Positions 49,965-58,397 of a stretch of 64,000 nucleotides of DNA are shown here, piece by piece (within the stretch, counting starts at the first letter, position 1; each line of letters opens with the position of its first letter). The notes under the pieces are model-generated. The model made no database searches. It was not told the DNA's origin and saw only the letters and a program-made list of their open reading frames with translations. The DNA lies in NCBI RefSeq assembly GCF_004216905.1, contig NZ_SGXJ01000001.1, positions 868,001-932,000 on the forward strand, read 5' to 3'. The DNA comes from Kribbella sp. VKM Ac-2569 (GTDB taxonomy: Bacteria; Actinomycetota; Actinomycetes; Propionibacteriales; Kribbellaceae). The position numbers were made by a program, and so were the translations under genes.

Positions 49965-50849
49965 ATGGGAGATCTCGACTGTGAACCGGCGGACATCACC
50001 GCGCTGGTGGCGTATTTGCGCGACATCGGGCAGCACGAACTACTGACCTTGGAGGAGGTGAACGAGCACTCGTACTGGATCGAGGCCGGCCTTCTGGCGG
50101 CGGAGCGACTAGCTGGCGATCCCGGGCGGCACGATCCCGGCGACCTGCAGAAGGTGGTCGCGCTCGGGCGGCACTCGTGGCAGCGGATGATCGAGGGCAA
50201 CCTGCGACTGGTCGTGTCCCTCGCCCGGCGGTACGGCGGGAAGGGCATCTCGCTGCTCGACCTGATTCAGGAGGGCAACATCGGGCTGATGCGGGCGGTC
50301 GAGCGGTTCGACCACCGGCTCGGGCACCGGTTCTCGACGTACGCGATCTGGTGGATCCGGCAGTCGATCGGACGCGCGATCTCGGACCGTTCCCGCCTGG
50401 TGCGGATGCCCGCCCAGGCGTACGCCGACGCGTCCCGGGTGGCGTCGGCGCGCCACGACCTGACCCAGGAGCTGGGACGTGAACCCGGTACGCCGGAACT
50501 CGCGCGGGCGACCGGGCTGAGCATCGCGCGGATCGAGCGGGCGCAGGCGTGGCGGATGCAACCCGAGACGCTCGATGTCGAGGACACCGACCCGGTGATC
50601 GACGACGACCCGATCGTCCTGCGGGCCGCGCTGCGCCGGGACCTTGCCCATCACCTCCAGTTTCTCGACGACCTGCACCAGACCGTGCTCCACCGCCGGT
50701 ACGGACTGCACGGCCATATCCCGTCCACTGCTGAGGAGATCGCGATGCAACTCGGTCTGAACACGGCGAAGGTTCGCGCGCTGGAGCGCGAAGCCCTGCG
50801 GCAGCTCCGGCGCCGGGCGCTGCCGCAACTCCGCGACTACGTCGCCTGA
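49965..50849 (+). CDS. RNA polymerase sigma-70 factor, group 2-like
   Basis: 294 aa. Region 1.2 'LVAYLRDIGQHELLTLEEVNE' opens the protein; region 2 is 'NLRLVVSLARRYGGKGISLLDLIQEGNIGLMRAVERFDHRLGHRFSTYAIWWIRQSIGRAISD' with the RpoD-type core and -10 recognition helix; region 3 and a region 4 helix-turn-helix ('STAEEIAMQLGLNTAKVRALEREALRQLR') follow. It lacks the long N-terminal region 1.1 of RpoD, so it is a group 2 (HrdA/SigB-like) alternative factor that reads RpoD-type promoters. No anti-sigma gene is adjacent. Confidence 0.92.
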   Translation: MGDLDCEPADITALVAYLRDIGQHELLTLEEVNEHSYWIEAGLLAAERLAGDPGRHDPGDLQKVVALGRHSWQRMIEGNLRLVVSLARRYGGKGISLLDLIQEGNIGLMRAVERFDHRLGHRFSTYAIWWIRQSIGRAISDRSRLVRMPAQAYADASRVASARHDLTQELGREPGTPELARATGLSIARIERAQAWRMQPETLDVEDTDPVIDDDPIVLRAALRRDLAHHLQFLDDLHQTVLHRRYGLHGHIPSTAEEIAMQLGLNTAKVRALEREALRQLRRRALPQLRDYVA

Positions 50850-50921
50850 CCGGCCGCCTGATCGACGGCCCCTGGTCGGGTGCGCTGATCGGCTTCTTGG
50901 TGCGGCTGGGATGATGTGGGT

Positions 50922-51461
50922 GTGAGACTTCTGCGTAATCCCTGGCCGCGCGAGCTGGGCGAGGCCGTGTCGGCCGCCGCCCGCGAGTCGACCGGGAGCA
51001 AGGAAGACGTCCTGGCCGCCGTCGAGTTGACCAACGGCCGCTGGGTCGCCGGCACCCGCGCCGCCGTCTACCTGCCGTCGGACGCCGCAGACGCCGACCG
51101 CCGGGTCGGGTGGGAGAAGATCGAGCGCGCCAACTGGGATTCCGAGGTGTCGGTCCTGCACGTCTACGAGACCACCGACTTCGGCACCCCCCTGCGCGCT
51201 ACCGAGCTCAAGGTCGAGGACCCGGGCCGCTTCGGCCAGCTCCTCCGCGAGCGCGTCGACGCGAGCATCGTCGTACAGCGTCATGTCCCGTTGTCCGGCA
51301 AGCGCGGCGTACGCATTGTCGGCCGCCGCAACCCGGCTGCCACCGACGCGGCCGTCACCTGGAACTTCGTTCTGGACAAGGGATTGGAGCCCACCCAGCC
51401 CGGCGTCGTGGACGCGGCTGAGGCAGCCCTCCGGCAGGTCCGCGACGAGTTCGGAATCTGA
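50922..51461 (+). CDS. Conserved small protein of unknown function
   Basis: 179 aa with the GTG at 50922 (start uncertain, a GTG lies 6 bases earlier). There are no membrane segments. 'WVAGTRAAVYLP' and 'GWEKIERANWDSEVSVLHVYETTDFG' form a beta-rich first half with a Trp-rich centre, and the second half has helix 'LGQLLRERVDASIVV'-like features. No recognised family. It ends 94 bp before tRNA-Asn, a location often occupied by small housekeeping proteins. High GC at the third position supports a real gene. Confidence 0.75.
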   Translation: MRLLRNPWPRELGEAVSAAARESTGSKEDVLAAVELTNGRWVAGTRAAVYLPSDAADADRRVGWEKIERANWDSEVSVLHVYETTDFGTPLRATELKVEDPGRFGQLLRERVDASIVVQRHVPLSGKRGVRIVGRRNPAATDAAVTWNFVLDKGLEPTQPGVVDAAEAALRQVRDEFGI

Positions 51462-51555
51462 CCCGGCAGCGGCCCGAATCCCGTTTTTGTAGTTCGCCGC
51501 CCGCCTGCTAACCTACTCAGGTCCTCGGGGATCGAGGGCTTGAGCATCACCACGA

Positions 51556-51628
51556 TCCCGCGTAGCTCAATTGGCAGAGCAGCCGGCTGTTAACCGGCAG
51601 GTTACTGGTTCGAGTCCAGTCGCGGGAG
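51556..51628 (+). tRNA. tRNA-Asn (GTT)
   Basis: 73 bases: 7-bp acceptor stem TCCCGCG/CGCGGGA, D arm with TAGCTCAATTGGCAGAGC, anticodon loop CTGTTAA with GTT, T arm ACTGG TTCGAGT CCAGT. The CCA end is not encoded. The gene is single, not in an array. Confidence 0.95.
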
Positions 51629-51708
51629 CAACACACCAGCCGGGCCTCCACAGGAGCCCGGCTTCTGCATTTTCCAGGCCTCAACCGCGGGGCAGGTAGG
51701 TTCGGGGA

Positions 51709-52284
51709 ATGCATCGCCGGGGGTGGGTGGGATTGGTCGGTGGGCTCGTACTGCTGACGGGCTGCGGAACCGAGGCAGCGGGCTCCGAGCCGGCTGGAGG
51801 GCCGACATCAGCGAGGGTGAGTACGCCGACAACTGTGGCACCTACGCCTACTCCTCCCCCGCCAACCTGTCCTGCGTCAGGCGCAATGATCACCGTCGGG
51901 CCCGTTGAGCCGGCGCTCGGCCATCGAGCCGTCGTACTGAAACTGACGAACTGCCGCACCGCTCCGATCACCCTCAACGGATACCCGGACGTTGCCGTAC
52001 TCAACGCTCGCCGACGAACGATGAACGTGACGATCACGCACGGTACGTCGTACATGGCAAGGGACCCGGGCCCGACCCAGATCCGCCTACGTAAAGGGGA
52101 ATCGGCGCTCGCCGCCGTCTCCTGGTCCAGCACCGTGGAAGTTGCCGAGGACAAGGCCTCCGGCACCTATCTCGCCGTCGCGCGCCACCGCGGCGACCGC
52201 CCGGCGGTCTGGCCGGTCGACACCGACCTCGGTACGACGGCCAAGGTCACGCTCACCGCCTGGTGCCTGAAGTTCCCGAATTGA
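51709..52284 (+). CDS. DUF4232 lipoprotein
   Basis: 191 aa. A lipoprotein signal ends with the lipobox LLTGC (Cys19). A Thr/Pro-rich linker (to ~55) precedes a DUF4232 domain with 'RAVVLKLTNCRTAPITLNGYPDVAVLN' and the closing 'TLTAWCLK'; the two Cys probably form a disulfide. Function unknown; many actinobacteria have several of these secreted proteins. Confidence 0.85.
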   Translation: MHRRGWVGLVGGLVLLTGCGTEAAGSEPAGGPTSARVSTPTTVAPTPTPPPPTCPASGAMITVGPVEPALGHRAVVLKLTNCRTAPITLNGYPDVAVLNARRRTMNVTITHGTSYMARDPGPTQIRLRKGESALAAVSWSSTVEVAEDKASGTYLAVARHRGDRPAVWPVDTDLGTTAKVTLTAWCLKFPN

Positions 52285-52391
52285 TTCGCCACGAATCTAT
52301 TTTCGCGTAGCTATTGGCCTAGACCGGGAACTGGGCTACTTTCCTCTGAGTATCCCGAGGGGGGCCTCGGGGATGGAGGGGAAGGAACCCT

Positions 52392-53054
52392 GTGAACATC
52401 AAGAAGGTTTTCAACACCAAAGGTGGCCGACTGCTGGTGGCCGCCGTACTGGGGGCCGGCGTGCTGGTCGGTGTCACGGTCGCGGCGAACGGCGCCGTAC
52501 GACCGGACTGCAAAACCCTGTCGTACCCGCTCTGCCCGCGCTCGGTCGCAGCGTCGCAGGTCGTCGACAACAGCATCCCGGCCAGCAAGCTCGTGCCGGG
52601 CGATCGCGCAGCGTTCCTCAAGAACACGGACGTGTACGGCAAGGCCGGCGTGTCCGCCGACTTCAAGGCCGTGACCATCGACAAGATCGGCGGGTCGTTC
52701 AAGACCAACAAGACCAAGGTGGGCGAGTTCAAGCTCGAGCCCGGCACCTGGCTGCTGAACTCGACCGCGTTCTTCGCCCGCACCACCGCCGGCGCAGAAG
52801 GCACCCGGCCGCAGCTCGCCCTCCGCGTCGGTGCCTCGGACACTGCGTTCGGCACTGACTACGGCACCATCCTCGGCGCCGAGATCTCGCCCGCGAAGGA
52901 CCGCGAACTGACCGGCTCGACGGTCAAGGTCGTGACCGTCGACAAGGCGACCACGGTCGAGGTCTTCGCCTTCGGCTACAACGACGACGCCGGCTCCGCC
53001 GGAAGCGGCGAGATCGCCGCCTCCGCGTCCGTCGTAGCGGTCCTGGTCGGCTGA
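52392..53054 (+). CDS. Secreted protein of unknown function
   Basis: 220 aa. Residues 1-35 contain a signal peptide (LLVAAVLGAGVLVGVTVAANGA). The mature protein has two Cys in 'DCKTLSYPLCPRS', 'VVDNSIPASKLVPGDRAAFLKN' and then a jelly-roll-like beta-sheet region with alternating Val and Gly ('STVKVVTVDKATTVEVFAFGY'). The first part resembles the N-termini of actinobacterial cell-surface proteins described as collagen-like or trimeric, but no family can be assigned. GGAGGGGAAGGAACCC precedes the start. Confidence 0.75.
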   Translation: MNIKKVFNTKGGRLLVAAVLGAGVLVGVTVAANGAVRPDCKTLSYPLCPRSVAASQVVDNSIPASKLVPGDRAAFLKNTDVYGKAGVSADFKAVTIDKIGGSFKTNKTKVGEFKLEPGTWLLNSTAFFARTTAGAEGTRPQLALRVGASDTAFGTDYGTILGAEISPAKDRELTGSTVKVVTVDKATTVEVFAFGYNDDAGSAGSGEIAASASVVAVLVG

Positions 53055-53078
53055 CCAGCCACCCACTCATCAAGGAGG

Positions 53079-53103
53079 CCCTGACCGCAACCTGCGGTCA
53101 GGG
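53079..53103. terminator. Terminator after the secreted-protein gene
   Basis: CCCTGACCGCA/TGCGGTCAGGG, 11 bp, loop ACC, followed by TCTCTTC. It can serve both the gene at 52392 and the small minus-strand gene at 53130. Confidence 0.8.
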
Positions 53104-53129
53104 TCTCTTCGTGCTTCGGGAGGAAGTGT

Positions 53130-53267
53130 CTACTTCCCCTTCTTCCGGTCGATCGCTCGCTGGATACGTTGCTGCGGCTGACCGAGGATCTTCGCGAGCA
53201 GCGGCACGCGGTACTTGTACGCCGCGATGGCGCCCACCACGATCACCAGGAAAATGAACCAGCCCAT
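53130..53267 (-). CDS. 45-aa membrane microprotein
   Basis: ATG at 53267 preceded by AAGGGAA. The product is MGWFIFLVIVVGAIAAYKYR followed by VPLLAKILGQPQQRIQRAIDRKKGK: one membrane helix (residues 3-17) and a basic amphipathic tail. Third positions are GC-rich, and the frame ends cleanly before the terminator at 53079. Conserved small genes of this type are common in actinobacteria but mostly uncharacterised. It is too short for many gene callers. Confidence 0.7.
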   Translation of the reverse strand: MGWFIFLVIVVGAIAAYKYRVPLLAKILGQPQQRIQRAIDRKKGK

Positions 53268-53398
53268 AGGGTTCCCTTCGTCCGGACCTGCTGCCTCCAT
53301 CATGCCCGGTCAGCGGTAACCACCCCCTCAGTCGAACCCCTGACCCACCCCTGGTTTCGCACCACACCCCCACCCACCAGATACGATCTCCCGCACAC

Positions 53399-53472
53399 GG
53401 GGCGGTAGCTCAGCTGGTTAGAGCAGGGGACTCATAATCCCTGGGCCGCGGGTTCGAGTCCCGCCCGCCCTA
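53399..53472 (+). tRNA. tRNA with CAT anticodon (Met elongator or Ile2)
   Basis: 74 bases: acceptor stem GGGGCGG/CCGCCCT (G-U last pair), D arm TAGCTCAGCTGGTTAGAGC, anticodon arm GGGGA CTCATAA TCCCT with CAT at 53433-53435, T arm GCGGG TTCGAGT CCCGC. CAT may be elongator Met or, after lysidine modification, Ile2. The sequence does not decide with certainty; it is not the initiator (no GGG/CCC anticodon-stem triple). Confidence 0.9.
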
Positions 53473-53586
53473 CTTTGTGTCTGTGTGAGCCCGGGTCATC
53501 CTTCACAGGTTGGCTCGGGCTCTTGCCAGCCAGAACCGGCCCGCGCGGGTTGACCTGGAGCGCGCTTCAGCAACGAGGCTGGGGCC

Positions 53587-54525
53587 ATGAACACACCCAC
53601 GATGGCCCTCGGGGCGATGTACTTCGGCACCAGGGTGGACGAACGGACCGCCTTCTCGATGCTCGACCGGTACGCCGAACTTGGCGGGGCCTTCATCGAT
53701 ACCTCAGACAACTACAGCTTCTGGACCTCCGAGACTGGCTTCGGCGGCCAGAGCGAGGCGCTGCTGGGCCGCTGGCTGGCGTCCAATCCGGGGGTCCGCG
53801 TCCGCCTCAGTACCAAAGTCGGCGCCCAGCCCACGCGGGTCGGCGGGTTTCCCGACCATCTCGAAGGGCTGCGCGAGGACGTCGTGCGGGGAGCCATGGC
53901 AAAGAGCTTGGAGAGGCTGGGCGTGGACGGTGTGGACCTGTACTGGGCGCACGTCGAAGACCCGACCGTTCCGGTGGAGGATCTGGTCGAGACGTTCGGC
54001 GGCTTGGTCCGTGACGGCCTGACCGCCCGCTGGGGCGTGTCGAACCACCCGTCCTGGCTGCTCGAGCGGATCCGGGCCACCGCCGAACGCGCCGGCCACC
54101 CGCAACCAGCCGCGTACCAGGAGCGCTACTCCTACCTTCAGCCCGCCGGCGGCATGGCCGTGGAGGGCCAGCCGATCCCGCTGGGAATGCTGTCACCGGA
54201 CGGCCTCGACTTCCTCCGACGCAACCCGTCGTTCGACGGCTGGGTCTACACCGCCACCCTCCAGGGCCGGTACGACCGGAACGACCGCCCCCTCGAGACC
54301 GAGTACCGCCACCCCGGCACAGAACGACGGCTGGCCGCGCTGACCCGCGTCGCCACTGCGCGCGGACTCCGACCGGGCCAGGTGGTGCTCGCGTGGCTGG
54401 CCTCCGGGAGCCCGGCGCTGACCCCGATCGTCGGAGCCAGCAGCGTCGAACAGGTCGAGCAGGCCGTGGTAGGCGCGTCCACCATCCTCACCGAGGATGA
54501 ACTGGCAGCGCTGGACGGCGCATAG
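53587..54525 (+). CDS. Aldo/keto reductase
   Basis: 312 aa. 'FIDTSDNYSFWTS' supplies the catalytic Asp and Tyr, 'RLSTKVGAQP' the Lys and 'VDLYWAHVEDP' the His. Members with this last motif reduce sugars or pyridoxal-type aldehydes. The start is the ATG at 53587. It follows the tRNA gene by ~115 bp and stands alone. Confidence 0.88.
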   Translation: MNTPTMALGAMYFGTRVDERTAFSMLDRYAELGGAFIDTSDNYSFWTSETGFGGQSEALLGRWLASNPGVRVRLSTKVGAQPTRVGGFPDHLEGLREDVVRGAMAKSLERLGVDGVDLYWAHVEDPTVPVEDLVETFGGLVRDGLTARWGVSNHPSWLLERIRATAERAGHPQPAAYQERYSYLQPAGGMAVEGQPIPLGMLSPDGLDFLRRNPSFDGWVYTATLQGRYDRNDRPLETEYRHPGTERRLAALTRVATARGLRPGQVVLAWLASGSPALTPIVGASSVEQVEQAVVGASTILTEDELAALDGA

Positions 54526-54593
54526 GCGACGCACGGACAGCCCTAATGACGGAGTGGGTCAGGACGTCGCATCCCCCGTCCGGCCCGGGCGGC

Positions 54594-54869
54594 CTACAGG
54601 CTGAAGGCTATTGAGCGCAGGATCAGGGCGGCGAGGAAGACTGCTGTGAAGGCCAGGTCCAGGGACAGGCCGCCTACGCGGACCGGTTTCAGGACTTGGC
54701 GTACTCGGCTGATTACTGGCTCTGTCCAGGCGTGGGTCAGGGCGCGGGCTCGGGTTGCCCATTGAGGGCCGTTTGCGAGGACGCCTGTCCAGTCCAGGAC
54801 CATCCGGGCGATCAATACCAGGATGTACGCCGTCAGGATGTACCCGACGAGACCTCCGATGAGGCTCAT
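54594..54869 (-). CDS. YggT-family membrane protein
   Basis: 91 aa from the ATG at 54869 (GGAGGAG seven bases before). Two helices: 'GGLVGYILTAYILVLIARMVLDW' and 'LAFTAVFLAALILRSIAFSL', joined by 'VISRVRQVLKPVRVGGLSLD', the family signature. YggT proteins usually sit beside sepF/divIVA cell-division genes; this copy stands alone, so it may be a paralogue. Function unclear; implicated in osmotic response and membrane organisation. Confidence 0.85.
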   Translation of the reverse strand: MSLIGGLVGYILTAYILVLIARMVLDWTGVLANGPQWATRARALTHAWTEPVISRVRQVLKPVRVGGLSLDLAFTAVFLAALILRSIAFSL

Positions 54870-55020
54870 GAATGGACTCCTCCGTGATCGCCATGCTGAC
54901 CGTCTTGTCAGTATCAACGGTGCAGGGCACGGAGGAATGTCCTCCTGGCCGTCTTCTTAGCGGACTATCAGGTGGTTGGGTTGCCCCTCCGGAGTTCGGA
55001 GGGGCAACCTCAGCGTGCGG

Positions 55021-56718
55021 CTAGTGGCGGGTTACGGCGGCGTAGGCGTCTACGATGCCGTGGCCGTAGAAGCCGTTGAAGTCTCGCGTTCCCTCGCAGA
55101 GGGCGTTGAACTCTTCGGAGCGGCCTTCGTTGATGTAGGTCTGGAGTGGCGGGGTCGGGCAGGCTCGGGGCTGCGCTGTGTTCATGAGGATCTGGCCGAC
55201 CTTGTCCGGGTCCATCCCGAAGTCGCCGTGGCTCTTCTTACCGAACTGGCTGACGATCAGCGCGGCGACGCCGGTGGCATGCGGTGACGCCATCGACGTG
55301 CCCTGGAGCACGAAGTAGTACCCACACTTGGTGAAGTCCGTGACACCGGCCGGACATTGCTTCTGCGCTCCGGCCGTGACGCCGGCAGGCGTGATGTTTC
55401 CGGCAGCGTCGACCAGTCCGCCGGCCTGCAGCGTGTTCACCGGGTACGTCGACAGGATCAGGTTCTCGTTCGTCCGGAACTGCGGCGTCCCGAAGTAGTC
55501 GCGGAACCATCCGCCGGGCGCGGAGACCTCGGTCTGCTCGACGCCGTAGTTGGAGTAGTCGGCCTTCGTCGTCGACGGACCGAGCGCTGACACACCGATC
55601 ACGTGCGGGCCCTCCACCGGCAGGTCGACGCAGGTCGCGTTGTCGATCACGCGCGGGTACGCCGTGTTGAGCGGGAAGTCCGGGCTGCTGATGTCGGTCC
55701 GCGGCTTGCCGAGATCCTCGTGGTTGTTGCCGAGCGAGCCGACGAGCGTGACGCCGTGGTTGTGCGCGTAGTTCAACGCCCGGTTCATCGCGCGGATGAT
55801 GGTGCGCTGCTCAGCCTGCGCCTCCGGGCTGTCGGCCGGGTTGGCGGTGCAGTTGTACAGCCAGGGGTCGACGTAGAAGGACATGTTGACGACATCGAGT
55901 CCGACATCACCGGCGTACGTCAGTGCGTCCGTGACCGGGCCGAGGAACAGGAAGCCGCTGTCCTGGCCGCCGCGAATCTCCACCAGCGTCACGTTCGGCG
56001 CGACACCGGAGACGCCGACGCCGTTGGCCGCGGCACCGATCGTGCCTGCCACGTGGGTGCCGTGACCGCTGTCGTCCCAGCCAACCGGGTCGACACAGCC
56101 GCGGAACTCACACACGCCGTCGATCTCCGGGATGTCCGGCGCGAAGTTGCGGGACAGGTTCCAGTCGAAGTTCGGCGCGATGTCCGGGTTGCGGGCATCG
56201 ATCCCTGAGTCGAGTACGCCGACCTTGACCGACTTCTTGCCCGGCTGGACCATCCGCGCCAGATCGGAGCGAACCATCTTCAGGCCCCACAGTTGCGCGT
56301 CGAGCGGGTCCATCCCGACCGTCTTCGTGGCCTCCGCCGCACCGGCCTTGCTGGTCGCGCCGTTCTCACTCTCGACGGTGCGCGGCTTCTGCTGCGGCAC
56401 GGTGCCGATCGGCCGGCTGCGGGCCGCACCCTCGACCGCGCTCGACGCGGACACGCGGCTGACGAACCCCGACGCGGCCGCGCGCACGGTCAGGGTGCCC
56501 AGGTGCGCGTTTTCCTTGACCACTTCACCGCCGGCGGCCTTGACCGCCGCGATGGCCTGGTTACGGTCCGCGCCCGCCTCGAGCAGGACCAGATACTCGG
56601 TGTCTCCCCCGGCAACGCTCGTAGCTCCAGCGCCGGCTGTGACCGGTGCCGCGAGCGTGGCGGCGACCAGGGCGATAGCCCCGGTCACTGCCATCAGATT
56701 TCTCCGGACGTCCCTCAT
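55021..56718 (-). CDS. Secreted subtilisin-like serine protease (S8)
   Basis: 565 aa. Signal peptide 1-28. An inhibitor-like propeptide (~38-90, 'TEYLVLLEAGADRNQAIAAVKAAGGEVV') precedes the catalytic domain with Asp170 ('VGVLDSGIDARNPD'), His219 ('DDSGHGTHVAGT') and Ser475 ('LQGTSMASPHATG'); the oxyanion Asn is in 'VGSLGNN'. A large Cys-bearing insert before the His may form disulfides. The protease degrades extracellular protein. The ATG at 56718 follows AGGGGAGGGG. Divergent from the DinB gene at 56861. Confidence 0.93.
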   Translation of the reverse strand: MRDVRRNLMAVTGAIALVAATLAAPVTAGAGATSVAGGDTEYLVLLEAGADRNQAIAAVKAAGGEVVKENAHLGTLTVRAAASGFVSRVSASSAVEGAARSRPIGTVPQQKPRTVESENGATSKAGAAEATKTVGMDPLDAQLWGLKMVRSDLARMVQPGKKSVKVGVLDSGIDARNPDIAPNFDWNLSRNFAPDIPEIDGVCEFRGCVDPVGWDDSGHGTHVAGTIGAAANGVGVSGVAPNVTLVEIRGGQDSGFLFLGPVTDALTYAGDVGLDVVNMSFYVDPWLYNCTANPADSPEAQAEQRTIIRAMNRALNYAHNHGVTLVGSLGNNHEDLGKPRTDISSPDFPLNTAYPRVIDNATCVDLPVEGPHVIGVSALGPSTTKADYSNYGVEQTEVSAPGGWFRDYFGTPQFRTNENLILSTYPVNTLQAGGLVDAAGNITPAGVTAGAQKQCPAGVTDFTKCGYYFVLQGTSMASPHATGVAALIVSQFGKKSHGDFGMDPDKVGQILMNTAQPRACPTPPLQTYINEGRSEEFNALCEGTRDFNGFYGHGIVDAYAAVTRH

Positions 56719-56860
56719 TGGTGGATCCCCTCCCCTGGAGAATGTGGTGACGGGGCTCACAGTAAGTCGGAGTGCCGCACCCGAGAAGGGGACGACGTTG
56801 TCAGTTCCGAAACGGCATGCTGGGTCGGCCTCACGGATTGGCATCCACGAAGGGGTGGTC

Positions 56861-57397
56861 ATGGACTGGAGAGATCTGCCGAAGGAGCACTGTCCGCGGG
56901 GTGATGAGGTGGAGATGCTGCAGTTTGCGATGGACCGGGTGCGGCAGCAGTTTGCGTGGAAGACCGGCGGGCTCACCGCCGAGCAACTCCGACAGACGCA
57001 TCCACCGTCGACCATGACGCTGGCGGGGCTGATCAAGCACCTCGCGTTCGTGGAGGACGGCTTCACCGCGCGGGCAGCCGAACAGCCGCTCGCCCCGCCG
57101 TGGGACACGCGCAACTGGGTCGAGAACGATCGCTGGGGTTGGGAATCCGCAGTCACCGACGACCCGGACGAGCTTTACGCGCTCTGGTACGACGCTGCCG
57201 CGCGCTCCCGCGCCGCCTGGCAGCAACTGAGTGCGAACGGCGGCCTGAACGCCCTGGTCGAGGACCCGGACCCTGCCTGGACCTCGAACCGCCGGCGCAT
57301 CGCGATCGACCTGCTCGAGGAGTACCTCAAGCACACCGGTCATGCCGATGTCCTGCGCGAGGCCGTCGACGGCGTGAGGGGAAACGATCCTGACTGA
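56861..57397 (+). CDS. DinB/DUF664 family protein
   Basis: 178 aa, ATG with AAGGGG seven bases upstream. 'MTLAGLIKHLAFVEDGFTARAAE' holds the first His pair, and the C-terminal 'LEEYLKHTGHADVLREAVDG' the third, as in zinc-binding DinB-type thiol transferases. Longer than the family member at 44780. The last codons overlap the next gene's start region, so translation is coupled to the phosphotransferase. Confidence 0.82.
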   Translation: MDWRDLPKEHCPRGDEVEMLQFAMDRVRQQFAWKTGGLTAEQLRQTHPPSTMTLAGLIKHLAFVEDGFTARAAEQPLAPPWDTRNWVENDRWGWESAVTDDPDELYALWYDAAARSRAAWQQLSANGGLNALVEDPDPAWTSNRRRIAIDLLEEYLKHTGHADVLREAVDGVRGNDPD

Positions 57398-58397
57398 CAT
57401 CGCGGACGCCCTGCGGGATTCGTACGGCGTCCACACGGCCGAACTGCACCGGATCCCCGCCGGCACCAACACGATCAACTACCGCGTCGTCGCCGACAAC
57501 GGCCGGCGGTGGTTCGCCAAGCTCTACCGTGGCGACCTCGAGTGCGAACGCGCGGCGATCGAACTGACGGAGTTCGCCCGTCAAGGTGAAGTCCCGGTGC
57601 CGGCAGTACGGCGGACTCTCGACGGCAACCTGATCTGCGAACGAATGCCGGTGTCGTTGTGGGAGTTCGTCGACGGCGAGACGGCCGAGGGTGGGCTCAC
57701 CGGTGCTCGCTGGCAGGCGGTCGGCACCGTGCTGGGCCGACTGCATCGACGGTTGGCCGAACATCCGGCGGCGACGCCGACGAGGCAACCGGCTGTCGGC
57801 GTGCGCGATGTCAGCAAGGCGCCGCGATCCTTCGATCGGGTGATCGACGGGTATGCGAACCGCTCGGGCCTCAGCCCGTTCGAGCAGTGGGCCTGGGAGG
57901 CCGCCAAGGAGCGCCGGGGACTGCTCGACCGGGCCGGCGCGATCCTGGCGGAGCTGCCGGACCTGACGGTGCAGATCGTTCATGGTGATCTCGCCTCTCC
58001 GAATCTGATGCTGCGCGACGACGAGGTCGCCGCCGTGATCGACTTCCAGCCACCGAGCCCGCGGTTCACCGCGTGGGAGATCGCCCGGATCGGCTGCGAC
58101 CCACGCACCGTGATGCTCGGCGACGACTGGATCGACGGGCTCGCCGAACTGCTGCTCGCCTACCGCGACGAACATCCCGCGGCGCACGTCGACGACCTCG
58201 TGTCCTCGGTCGCCACGGGGTGCGCCTACACGCTCGCGTCGACGTACCCGCTCGCCGAACCGCTCGACGATCCCGCTGCCGTCACCCCGTCGCTCGAGCT
58301 CTACGCCCGGGCGCGTCACGAGGCCGCGCTCGTGATGCTCGAGCGGCTGCCCGACGTACAGGAAAGGTTGCGGGAGCAGCTCACACCGAGACCTTGA
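57390..58397 (+). CDS. APH-family phosphotransferase/kinase with probable CTG start
   Basis: 335 aa if translation begins at CTG 57390, which has GAGGGG 8 bases upstream. The usual start codon GTG at 57597 would remove the first 69 residues, including 'INYRVVADNGRRWFAKLYRG' with the nucleotide-binding Lys, leaving an incomplete kinase. The C-lobe has the catalytic loop 'VHGDLASPNLML' (HGDxxxxN) and 'AAVIDFQPPSP' (metal Asp). APH-type enzymes phosphorylate aminoglycosides, homoserine, choline or sugars; the substrate is unknown. It overlaps the DinB gene by 8 bp and the FAD monooxygenase gene (minus strand) by 17 bp. Confidence 0.75.
   Translation: MTDIADALRDSYGVHTAELHRIPAGTNTINYRVVADNGRRWFAKLYRGDLECERAAIELTEFARQGEVPVPAVRRTLDGNLICERMPVSLWEFVDGETAEGGLTGARWQAVGTVLGRLHRRLAEHPAATPTRQPAVGVRDVSKAPRSFDRVIDGYANRSGLSPFEQWAWEAAKERRGLLDRAGAILAELPDLTVQIVHGDLASPNLMLRDDEVAAVIDFQPPSPRFTAWEIARIGCDPRTVMLGDDWIDGLAELLLAYRDEHPAAHVDDLVSSVATGCAYTLASTYPLAEPLDDPAAVTPSLELYARARHEAALVMLERLPDVQERLREQLTPRP

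Noticed and set aside
14403..54525. Three aldo/keto reductases as recent duplicates
   Set aside because: Their motifs and lengths differ (291, 342, 312 aa), so they belong to different subgroups.
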